Assembly (NCBI RefSeq): GCF_003815915.1
Contig: NZ_CP033929.1
Location: 186,001 to 250,000, forward strand
Reading direction: 5' to 3'
DNA length: 64,000 nt
Origin: Chryseobacterium indoltheticum
Lineage (GTDB): Bacteria > Bacteroidota > Bacteroidia > Flavobacteriales > Weeksellaceae
Shown here: piece by piece, positions 57,556 to 64,000 of the stretch
Layout of the letters: each line of letters starts with the position of its first letter
How positions within the stretch are numbered: the first letter of the stretch is position 1
Notes under the pieces: model-generated
Databases searched by the model: none
What the model was told of the DNA's origin: nothing
What the model saw: the letters and a program-made list of their open reading frames with translations, nothing else
Position numbers and translations under genes: made by a program

Positions 57556-60186
57556 TTAATTTACTGCGATTGCAATTATTGAATTTTCAGACCAATTTCC
57601 TGTAAAATTATTTAAGAATCCACCTGATATTGTTCCCGAAACTTCAGTAGCACCAGCAATATATTTATAAGTTTTACTTGCTCCGGAAGTATTATTAATG
57701 AAAATCACTCCGGTTTTCGAATCTTCACGATGTGGTCCGGATACAGTGAAAGTCATAGAGCTTGGCTGTGTAATATCTGCGGAAGGTGATGCAGCCTGCC
57801 CTATAGTCGTTACATTGGTTTGATCAGAAAAGGAAGACCTCACAAGCATCCAATCGTCTGGAGATATAAGTATGCTGGTACTTCCTGAATCATTTCCAGT
57901 AATATAAGTAAATTGAGTGATTGTTACCAGCCATTTTCCCGGAGGCAAAGTAATCGATGCTCCGGTATACCTTAAATCCGAAAATTGTTCGAAAGGTAAG
58001 TTATATCCTCCAATCTCGCCTTTTACGACAGAAACTTTAGGCGATTGCCATGTTCCTACACCGTCTGCGTCAGAAGTCAATATTTTATCTGCTCCTTGCG
58101 TACCATCTACAATTTTCACAGCACCATTGGTTGTGCCGTTGTTAACTTCTAGTCTTGTGGAAGGTGCTGTAGTACCAATTCCTATATTTCCTGCGGGGGC
58201 TGCTTGTGTTCCGGTTAGTCCGGTTCCAAAAATAGCTCCGCCGATATTGAGTTGGTTACTGCCTGTGCTAGTAGCTAAATCCTGAAATGAGCCAATTGCT
58301 ATATTATTGGAGGTTGCATCCTCCAAATTACCACCTGCAGTAAATCCTATACCAATATTATGACGTCCTGTTTTATTAAGCGGATTTGACAAGGCACTAT
58401 GTCCGATGGCGACATTTAAGTCTCCTGTTGTATTGTAGGGTAAAGTACTTTGCCCAATAGCGACATTACTGTTTCCTTCTGTGTTTCCTGTCATCGCACT
58501 GTGTCCGATAGCAACATTTGAAAAACCTTCTGTACTGTTGTACAAAGCAAAACTGCCCATTGCAACATTGTTTCCTCCTGTGTCATTTGCTTTTAAACTT
58601 TCATATCCTACAACAGCATTACTGTTTTTGTTGCCACTACCCCTTCCGACAGTAATTCCATTCAAATTTAAATCTCCACCTGTAATTGTCTTGATCGTGT
58701 TGTTTGCATCGACTGTATTATAAGTTCGCTCTCGCTCTGTATTATTGGTTTTTACTATAAAATCCTGAGTATCTGTAGTACCTATAAAATTTGCTCCGGC
58801 CGTGGTTCCGCTGTTTCCTACAAGAGACCAATCATTTCCAGTTCCTGTAGCTAAGTCCTGCCAAGTTGCTAAACCATTTGCATCGGAAGTTAAAATTTTA
58901 CCTGCTCCCTGTGTTCCATCTACGATTTTAATAGCTCCGTTTGTTGTGCCATTATTGATTTCTAGCTTTGTAGTCGGTGCGATTTCACCAATACCAATGT
59001 TTCCGTTTTTCAATACTGTTAAAGCATTTGATCTTGCCTGATCGTTACCATTTCCTATCTGAAGCACAGGATCAGTAGCGACCCACTGGTTGGTACTTGA
59101 AGAAGTCATAATAGCTGCATAACGACCAAAAACAGTTTCATTGACAGAACTTGCAACATTATTTTCGCCAAATGCTACAGCATCATTTCCGGAGGCTGTA
59201 TTTCCTAAGCCAAACGCAAGAGCTCTTGAACCCTCTGCTTTATTCCGTTCGCCAAAAGCAGTAGTATTTTCATTACTCGCAACATTTTGGAAGCCAAAGG
59301 CTACAGCATTACCACCACTGGCTGTATTTTCGAGACCAAAGGCGAGAGATCTGTTGGCGGAAGAAATATTATGTCTACCAAAAGCTGTGGACCAAAATCC
59401 GCTTGCAATATTTGATGCTCCAAATACAGTTGCCTGAGGTGCTGAAGCCGTGTTTCTAGTACCAAATGCAGTTGTTCCAAAAGACGATGATACATTACTA
59501 TATCCAAAAGCAGTAGATGCAACTCCTGTGGCTTCATTATAAAGATTTCCTGTAGTGCTAGTGGCATCTTCGTTTCCTCCCCAAGTCATTGCGTTTATTC
59601 CAAGAGCTTGATTATTCCATCCAAAAGCTGTAGAATTTTCACCAGAAGCGATCGTTCCGTTTCCAAATGCTGCCGAGTTTACACCATTGCTTCCTGAATG
59701 ATTTGTTCCCATGTGAACGGATCCTTCTACATCTAAAGCTATATCTGATACCATTGTACTTTTACCAATAGCAACATTCCCCGACTGATAAATATTTTGA
59801 CTGTTTTGGGTTGCGGGAAGATTTGTTAAAGAATCATACCATGGTTCTGAACCTGAACCTGCAGTATTTAATTTCTGCCAGAAATTTCCGTCAAAAAAAT
59901 AGTATCCACTGCTGGTCACATTTATAGTTTTTGCGCTGGTATCGGCTGAAGCCAAAGGAGTTGTTACATAGATAAGCGCTGCATTTTGATCTGCTCCATA
60001 CAAAGCATCTTTAGCTTTCAGTTCTGTGCCGGAAAGTCTAGGAACTAGAAACCCGTCAATTTTAGACATATCAGTCGGTTTACCGGTTACATCCAAAGTT
60101 GCCTTTGGTGTTTCTGTATCAATCCCGACTTGAGAGTAGGCAAGACTGGAACAGAATAATGCAATTGTAAAAATTTGCTTTTTCAT
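57556..60186 (-). CDS. Secreted YadA-head-like repeat protein
   Basis: 876 residues. Signal peptide MKKQIFTIALFCSSLAYSQ, then VGIDTETPKATLDVTGKP and FDGNFWQKLNTAG, a frequent Bacteroidota surface-protein start. Residues about 170-370 hold some 13 repeats of 14 residues (xxAFGxxNxASGxx), the YadA/Hep_Hag head pattern that builds trimeric left-handed beta-rolls; a second run reads VAIGxSxLxx (about 575-660). The C-terminal 140 residues are a beta domain. A paired segment TxLExNNGTTNGAxKIVDGTQGA occurs twice. There is no YadA membrane anchor and no T9SS tail, so the way it is held at the surface is unclear. Probable adhesin, preceded by a TPR-AraC regulator. Confidence 0.8.
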   Translation of the reverse strand: MKKQIFTIALFCSSLAYSQVGIDTETPKATLDVTGKPTDMSKIDGFLVPRLSGTELKAKDALYGADQNAALIYVTTPLASADTSAKTINVTSSGYYFFDGNFWQKLNTAGSGSEPWYDSLTNLPATQNSQNIYQSGNVAIGKSTMVSDIALDVEGSVHMGTNHSGSNGVNSAAFGNGTIASGENSTAFGWNNQALGINAMTWGGNEDATSTTGNLYNEATGVASTAFGYSNVSSSFGTTAFGTRNTASAPQATVFGASNIASGFWSTAFGRHNISSANRSLAFGLENTASGGNAVAFGFQNVASNENTTAFGERNKAEGSRALAFGLGNTASGNDAVAFGENNVASSVNETVFGRYAAIMTSSSTNQWVATDPVLQIGNGNDQARSNALTVLKNGNIGIGEIAPTTKLEINNGTTNGAIKIVDGTQGAGKILTSDANGLATWQDLATGTGNDWSLVGNSGTTAGANFIGTTDTQDFIVKTNNTERERTYNTVDANNTIKTITGGDLNLNGITVGRGSGNKNSNAVVGYESLKANDTGGNNVAMGSFALYNSTEGFSNVAIGHSAMTGNTEGNSNVAIGQSTLPYNTTGDLNVAIGHSALSNPLNKTGRHNIGIGFTAGGNLEDATSNNIAIGSFQDLATSTGSNQLNIGGAIFGTGLTGTQAAPAGNIGIGTTAPSTRLEVNNGTTNGAVKIVDGTQGADKILTSDADGVGTWQSPKVSVVKGEIGGYNLPFEQFSDLRYTGASITLPPGKWLVTITQFTYITGNDSGSTSILISPDDWMLVRSSFSDQTNVTTIGQAASPSADITQPSSMTFTVSGPHREDSKTGVIFINNTSGASKTYKYIAGATEVSGTISGGFLNNFTGNWSENSIIAIAVN

Positions 60187-60210
60187 TTTTTTGTGTTTAA
60201 ATCATTATAC

Positions 60211-60227
60211 TTAAAACGCCGTTTTAA
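60211..60227. promoter_or_regulatory. Palindrome TTAAAACG-C-CGTTTTAA upstream of the YadA-like gene
   Basis: Perfect eight-base arms around one base, 25 bases before the start codon at 60186. It could be an operator or 5'-UTR hairpin. Confidence 0.45.
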
Positions 60228-60329
60228 ACTTTCATTGTTGTTTTATCTATGTTCTTAATTATTAAGAATGTAAAATTCTGAAATTTAGATACAGCTTTTT
60301 TTGAACGGATTAATATTTACCCGTCAAGT

Positions 60330-60397
60330 AAAGCACAATTAGATTAAAAAATTATGCCTTGGGAACTAATTTTAAATTCATAATTGTGCTTTTTTTG
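60330..60397 (+). terminator. Terminator-like hairpin on the plus strand without a known gene
   Basis: Perfect 12-base stem AAAGCACAATTA / TAATTGTGCTTT (60330-60341, 60381-60392) followed by T5 in addition to the stem. It would end a plus-strand RNA, i.e. one antisense to or divergent from the adhesin leader. Confidence 0.55.
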
Positions 60398-60737
60398 TGT
60401 TAATAAATAAACTTTTTTTCATCATAGATTGTATTCAATTTCCGTAAATAAAACAATCTTTTTTAGAATCGTACGCAATGCTGAGAAAATAATATTAGGG
60501 AATTATATAATTATTTTCCTCACTTGTATTGCGGTTGCAAATCTAATTCAATTCGAATGTACAACCTACAAAATGATTAGTACAATTCCAGAATTTTACA
60601 ATACCATCAAATCTATTATCGATTGATAAACAAAACATTACAATTACCATTTGAAAATTTTCTCTTTTAATAAATACTTCTTTTAAATCAGCCAAAAAAG
60701 ATAGAATTATCAGTTTTTTCGTCTTTGTAGCAGTAAA

Positions 60738-62315
60738 TTATTCGTTGTAATCTTTTTTTTCTTTTTTATTTTTCTCTTTTAAAGAGGCTATAAATTTTGA
60801 AGGGGAAATTTTATTTTTTTGAGTAAATACTTTCGTAAAATAGCTGTGCGAAGAAAATCCTCCTAAATCTGAAAGATGACTAAGCTTGTATTTTAGGCTT
60901 TCCGGGTTTTCGTGAAGGTATTCCAGAATATATTTGATCCGTAAGTCATTAATATATTCATTAAACGTTTTACCATGATGTTCTTTTAGTATACTGTTGA
61001 TGTATTTCGTATTGGTATCTAAAATACTAACGAAATTACTTAATGTAAAGTTTTTAGCAGTAAAAGCTTTTCCTTTTTCAAACTTCTCCAGCTTTTTTAA
61101 TAAATCCGTCTTTGTTGCTTCTGATATTATATGAGGTTTTGAATCTGCACATTGCGAAAGGGTTTCTTCATTTTTTTCTTCTTCATCTATAACAGAATTG
61201 GACGTTTCTTTATTATTTTCAAGCTCTTCTATAATCTCTTCAAAGTATGCTTTTTGTTTTTTTCTTTTTCTTCTTTTAAATATTAAAACTCCTAAAGACA
61301 AAAAGACAGCAACCAGAATAAAGATATATTTATATTCTCTTTGATGTATCAGATTAAGATCCTGCCTGCTAATCTCCTGATTAATTACTTTAGTACTTTC
61401 TTTTCTAAAATGATCTTTACGTTTTAAAAATTCAGCAAAAAGCATCTCTCTTTCTTCCGAGGCATCGATATTGAGCTTCAAACGCTGTTCTAGTAAAACG
61501 GTTAATCTCTCATTCATTTTACTTTTTCTGGTGATATCAATTGCTTTATCAAAATGGAGCACTGCACTTTTTTCATCGTTTTCTTTGGCTGCAATAATAG
61601 CTTTGCAAACATAGTAGATCTCTGCTCTCCAATTTAATTCGTTGAAAAATTGAGAACTAGCTATTTTAGATTCAAAAATAGAAATTTCGTTTTTCGCTTT
61701 TTCAATATCACCAATCATCAGGTAATCAAAAGCTAAGTAACACTTCGAAAAAGCAAACTCCGACATTACATTTTGTGGAAAATTTTTATCTAAGCCTGTT
61801 TGGAAATAGCTGTTGCAAAATGTGCGATACGGAATTGCCTCAGTATATTTTTTTTCGTTCTCTAACAAAATAGCCTTTAGTTTTTGAGTCATGGCATTCA
61901 GAAAGGGGTCATTATGTCGTATAGCCGTTTTTTCTGCCTCATTCAGATATTGAGTTGCTTCATGCATAACTCCGCACTTATGATAAGCAAGTGATAGGTA
62001 GTAATTCGTAATGAAATGCTCTTTTTCTTTATGATTTTTTAAGAATAAGAGATCGGCTTTTTTTGCGTAAAAAATACTTTTGCTAAAATTTCCTTTTAGA
62101 TAATGCCCAACAGAAATGTACAAATAGCTTTTGGAAGTTTCATCATCGGTTTTAGATAAACGGAGTGTTTTCTCACCCTCATTAATGAGCTGATCAGAAG
62201 TTTTAAAAGATTGTGGATAGATATCAATTGTTGATTTATATATATCTTTATTTACAGTATTTTGTCCAAAACAAATTACCGCAAATAAAAAGGTAAGCAT
62301 TCTCAGTATCTTCAT
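60738..62315 (-). CDS. TPR-AraC hybrid membrane regulator
   Basis: 525 residues from ATG at 62313-62315 (MKILRMLTFLFAVICFGQ); 22 extra upstream residues are not supported. A signal-like N-terminus and about 300 residues of TPR helices (HYLKGNFSKSIFYAKKAD, AIDITRKSKMNERL) precede one membrane helix (YIFILVAVFLSLGVLIF) and a cytosolic AraC-type HTH pair (FTAKNFTLSNFVSILDTNTKYINSILKEHHGKTFNEYIN and LSDLGGFSSHSYFTKVFTQKNKISPSKF). The sensor and DNA-binding parts sit in one polypeptide, common in Chryseobacterium. It probably controls the neighbouring YadA-like gene on the same strand. Signal unknown. Confidence 0.88.
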   Translation of the reverse strand: MKILRMLTFLFAVICFGQNTVNKDIYKSTIDIYPQSFKTSDQLINEGEKTLRLSKTDDETSKSYLYISVGHYLKGNFSKSIFYAKKADLLFLKNHKEKEHFITNYYLSLAYHKCGVMHEATQYLNEAEKTAIRHNDPFLNAMTQKLKAILLENEKKYTEAIPYRTFCNSYFQTGLDKNFPQNVMSEFAFSKCYLAFDYLMIGDIEKAKNEISIFESKIASSQFFNELNWRAEIYYVCKAIIAAKENDEKSAVLHFDKAIDITRKSKMNERLTVLLEQRLKLNIDASEEREMLFAEFLKRKDHFRKESTKVINQEISRQDLNLIHQREYKYIFILVAVFLSLGVLIFKRRKRKKQKAYFEEIIEELENNKETSNSVIDEEEKNEETLSQCADSKPHIISEATKTDLLKKLEKFEKGKAFTAKNFTLSNFVSILDTNTKYINSILKEHHGKTFNEYINDLRIKYILEYLHENPESLKYKLSHLSDLGGFSSHSYFTKVFTQKNKISPSKFIASLKEKNKKEKKDYNE

Positions 62316-62642
62316 TCTTATTTGTATTTTCTTTAAGTTAAATCTTATACAGTTTGAGTGAAGAAGAAAGTTTATACCCACAACATCAATTTATATAAAA
62401 GTCATGTTTTTTCATTTATTTTTATAAATAAGCAAACGGTCTAAAGAAACATAATAAAAATTTGTTATGATAAAATCAACCACACACAATTAGCACACCG
62501 ATCAAAAAGTAGCACACACTTACCCCATACTACTAAGTTTTCAGGTTTAATTTATGCATTTATATTGTTGAAGAAAATTAGGTATGAGAAAGTATTGGAT
62601 ATAAAAAAACCCTCCGTAAAATAAATTACAGAGGGTTTTATG
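62316..62642. other. 330-base gap between the AraC gene and the tRNA operon
   Basis: Contains a direct repeat TAGCACAC at 62491-62498 and 62510-62517 (19-base spacing, plausible for an AraC-type site) and the tRNA operon terminator. I see no coding sequence here. Confidence 0.5.
62602..62639 (-). terminator. Terminator of the tRNA operon
   Basis: Minus-strand stem AAAACCCTCTGTAA / TTACGGAGGGTTTT (one mismatch) with a T run on the 3' side. Confidence 0.8.
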
Positions 62643-62726
62643 TACCCCAGACGGGACTTGAACCCGTACATCCTTGCGGATACAGGATTTTAAGTCCTGC
62701 GTGTCTACCAATTCCACCACCAGGGC
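62643..62726 (-). tRNA. tRNA-Leu (anticodon TAA)
   Basis: 84 bases, class II with a variable arm. Anticodon loop ACTTAAAAT gives TAA, decoding UUA; the T loop reads GGTTCAAGTCC. 5' GCCCTGG pairs with a 3' CTGGGGT through several G-U pairs. CCA is not encoded. Last gene of a three-tRNA operon. Confidence 0.93.
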
Positions 62727-62734
62727 GTGATGAG

Positions 62735-62807
62735 AGCGAAAAACGGGACTCGAACCCGCGACCCCAACCTTGGCAAGGTTGTGCTCTACCAGCTGAGCTA
62801 TTTTCGC
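62735..62807 (-). tRNA. tRNA-Gly (anticodon GCC)
   Basis: 73 bases. Anticodon stem-loop AACCTTGCCAAGGTT gives GCC; the T arm GCGGGTTCGAGTCCCGT and acceptor stem GCGAAAA / TTTTCGC are intact. CCA not encoded. Confidence 0.95.
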
Positions 62808-62816
62808 AATTTGTAG

Positions 62817-62898
62817 TGCGGATGAAGGGACTCGAACCCCCACGCCTCACGGCACCAGATCCTAAGTCTGGCGTGGCTACCAATTACACCACATCCGC
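62817..62898 (-). tRNA. tRNA-Leu (anticodon TAG)
   Basis: 82 bases, class II. Anticodon loop ACTTAGGAT gives TAG, decoding CUA and CUG; acceptor GCGGATG / CATCCGC is perfect. First gene of the operon, 10 bases before tRNA-Gly. CCA not encoded. Confidence 0.95.
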
Positions 62899-62944
62899 AT
62901 TATTATTGAGTTATTTTAAAGAACTTGTTTCGTTTTTGTGAGTG

Positions 62945-62975
62945 CAAATATAGGGCAATTTTCTTTACTTCCAAA
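62945..62975 (-). promoter_or_regulatory. Promoter of the tRNA operon (TTTG-N19-TATATTTG)
   Basis: A full Bacteroidota promoter on the minus strand: -33 TTTG at 62975-62972, 19-base spacer, -7 TATATTTG at 62952-62945. Both elements and the spacing match the consensus, the best promoter seen in the window. Confidence 0.8.
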
Positions 62976-63071
62976 CCTTTTCGAAAAAAAAATTAATTTT
63001 TTGTAAAATTTATTTGAAACCATTCTTTTTAAATTTCATTTTATTACTTTTACACCGTTAATATTTACGAT

Positions 63072-63449
63072 ATGGAATTACAAGGAACGGTAAAGAAAAT
63101 CACTGAAGTTCAAACATTTGCAAGTGGTTTTCAAAAAAGAGAAATGGTTATTCTTACACAAGAGCAGTATCCGCAGCCCATCAACATCGAATTTTTACAG
63201 GATAAAATAAATTTGTTGGACACACTGAAAGAAGGAGAAAATGTAAAAGTAGGAATCAACATCAGAGGTAGAGAATGGGTTTCGCCACAAGGAGAAACAA
63301 AATATTTCAACTCTATTACAGGATGGAGAGTAGAAAAAGTTTTGGATAATGCTTCAGAACCTACACAAGCTGCACCATCTCAATCTGCTTCTCCGGTTTC
63401 AAATGAAAATCCTTTTGCCGGGGACGATGACGATGATTTACCTTTTTAA
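63072..63449 (+). CDS. DUF3127 domain-containing protein
   Basis: 125 residues. MELQGTVKKITEVQTFASGFQKREMVILTQEQYPQPINIEFLQDK and VKVGINIRGREWVSPQGETKYFNSITGWRVEKV form an OB-fold-like DUF3127 domain. The acidic C-terminus (ENPFAGDDDDDLPF) closely resembles the tail of single-stranded DNA-binding proteins, which recruits repair proteins. A role with ssDNA or replication is a reasonable inference, not shown. Single gene ended by a terminator. Confidence 0.9.
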   Translation: MELQGTVKKITEVQTFASGFQKREMVILTQEQYPQPINIEFLQDKINLLDTLKEGENVKVGINIRGREWVSPQGETKYFNSITGWRVEKVLDNASEPTQAAPSQSASPVSNENPFAGDDDDDLPF

Positions 63450-63471
63450 TCCGAAATAAAAATCAAATACT

Positions 63472-63504
63472 AATCCTGCTTTTTGAAAAAGTGGGATTTT
63501 TTTT
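63472..63504 (+). terminator. Rho-independent terminator after the DUF3127 gene
   Basis: Stem AATCCTGCTTTT / AAAAGTGGGATT with two G-T pairs, then a T8 run. It ends six bases before aat. Confidence 0.8.
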
Positions 63505-63510
63505 CCAGTA

Positions 63511-64000
63511 ATGGTTCGATTAGACAAAAACGAAATATCATTTCCCGATCCTGCACAATATGACGGTCACGAAGGTATCATTGCTTTTGGCGGCGATCTG
63601 TCTGTGGAAAGAATCTGGTTTGCTTATCAGAATGGTATTTTTCCGTGGTTTAATCCTGGAGAAGAAATTCTTTGGTGGTGCCCGGATCCCAGATTTGTAC
63701 TTTTTCCTCATGAATTGAAGGTTTCGAAGTCGATGAGAAAAATTTTAGATAAAAAAGTTTTTACCATTACCGAAAATCAAAACTTCAGAGAAGTGATAAA
63801 AAACTGTCGGGAAATCAATCGCAAAGGTCAGGAAGGAACCTGGCTTTCTGATGAACTGATAGAAACTTTTATTACACTTCATGGTTATGGATTGGCCCGA
63901 AGCGTAGAAGTCTGGCAAAATAATGAGCTCGTTGGCGGGCTCTACGGAATACAAGTCGGAAAAGTTTTTTGTGGCGAAAGTATGTTTGCAATGGTGAGCA
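63511..64000 (+). CDS. aat: Leucyl/phenylalanyl-tRNA--protein transferase (C-terminus cut off)
   Basis: Partial: 163 codons before the right edge. Starts MVRLDKNEISFPDPAQYD. FGGDLSVERIWFAYQNGIFPWFNPGEEILWWCPDPRFVLFP is the Aat signature; later REVIKNCREINRKGQEGTWLSDELIETF and VGGLYGIQVGKVFCGESMF match. It transfers Leu or Phe to N-terminal Lys/Arg for the N-degron pathway. Starts six bases after the upstream terminator, so it relies on read-through or an overlapping promoter. Confidence 0.95.
   Translation, partial: MVRLDKNEISFPDPAQYDGHEGIIAFGGDLSVERIWFAYQNGIFPWFNPGEEILWWCPDPRFVLFPHELKVSKSMRKILDKKVFTITENQNFREVIKNCREINRKGQEGTWLSDELIETFITLHGYGLARSVEVWQNNELVGGLYGIQVGKVFCGESMFAMVS

Larger units (their letters stand above)
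60187..60737. other. 550-base non-coding stretch between the YadA-like and AraC genes
   Basis: Holds a palindrome (60211-60227) near the adhesin start and a strong plus-strand hairpin with seven T (60330-60397) that no known gene explains. A TTG-started 65-codon plus-strand frame (60429-60626) has no support and is not accepted. Confidence 0.6.

Noticed and set aside
60429..60626. 65-codon plus-strand frame between the YadA-like and AraC genes
   Set aside because: TTG start, no promoter at a sensible distance, no recognisable domain, and it may run through regulatory DNA.
62547..62883. Two overlapping minus-strand frames of 81-98 codons
   Set aside because: They are translations of the three tRNA genes; the GSSPV/RVQVPSG wording is the usual artefact of tRNA T arms.
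1..64000. CRISPR array, prophage or insertion sequence
   Set aside because: No regularly spaced repeats with unique spacers, no transposase or integrase reading frame, and no phage structural gene were seen. The repeats in the dcw region are irregular and dispersed.

Overview
The window is chromosomal DNA of a low-GC Bacteroidota bacterium, most likely Chryseobacterium or a close relative in the Weeksellaceae. The evidence is the gene content (a T9SS type A sorting tail, DUF2797, DUF3127, TPR-AraC hybrid regulators, TonB receptor/PepSY pairs), promoters of the form TAnnTTTG, the absence of Shine-Dalgarno sequences, and a dcw cluster without murF or ddl. Genus and family names come from recognition of the protein sequences, not from a database search.

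Layout. 1-7.6 kb: a radical-SAM protein cut by the window edge, small hypothetical proteins, a large AsmA-like protein, a DUF2797 protein, a T9SS-secreted protein, a sugar-nucleotide epimerase and a DUF2795 protein. 7.7-19.6 kb: secA, then an iron or metallophore uptake block (TonB receptor, PepSY protein, TonB receptor, PepSY protein), a ROK sugar kinase and msrA. 19.6-25.9 kb: an accessory region with a hypothetical HTH-like/membrane protein, a structured leader, a tiny Gly-rich peptide, a TPR histidine kinase and its response regulator, then a tight run of YegP, a PD-(D/E)XK nuclease-like protein, a TM2 protein and a small cationic secreted protein. 26.0-29.7 kb: an OmpR-type two-component pair with a USP-like protein and a DUF1275 membrane protein. 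29.8-37.3 kb: mutL, rhomboid, two endonuclease/exonuclease/phosphatase-fold paralogues, two lipoproteins, a GH3-like protein and a bacilliredoxin. 37.7-55.2 kb (minus strand): the division and cell-wall cluster mraZ-rsmH-ftsL-ftsI-murE-mraY-murD-ftsW-murG-(GIY-YIG)-murC-ftsQ-ftsA-ftsZ, then a GatB/YqeY protein. 55.4-57.4 kb: an alpha/beta hydrolase, engB and a GNAT protein. 57.5-62.4 kb: a YadA-head-like repetitive surface protein and a TPR-AraC regulator. 62.6-64 kb: three tRNA genes, a DUF3127 protein and the start of aat.

Regulatory themes. (1) A palindrome, TTACGG-TTTC-CCGTAA or a close variant, occurs three times within 3 kb around the accessory two-component system: in the divergent upstream region, inside the kinase gene, and just upstream of the YegP/nuclease/TM2/peptide run. 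It is a candidate operator linking these genes into one small regulon. (2) The mraZ promoter carries three TGGGN-like repeats with a 10-bp period, matching the MraZ-box architecture known from other bacteria. (3) Helically phased TTTAAT repeats precede the USP-like/DUF1275 pair, next to an OmpR-type regulator. (4) The dcw cluster is full of dispersed intergenic repeats, and some of them are translated inside essential enzymes: an internal octapeptide in MurC, a linker in MurG, and the MurG C-terminus with its stop codon.

No CRISPR array, transposase, rRNA operon or prophage was seen.
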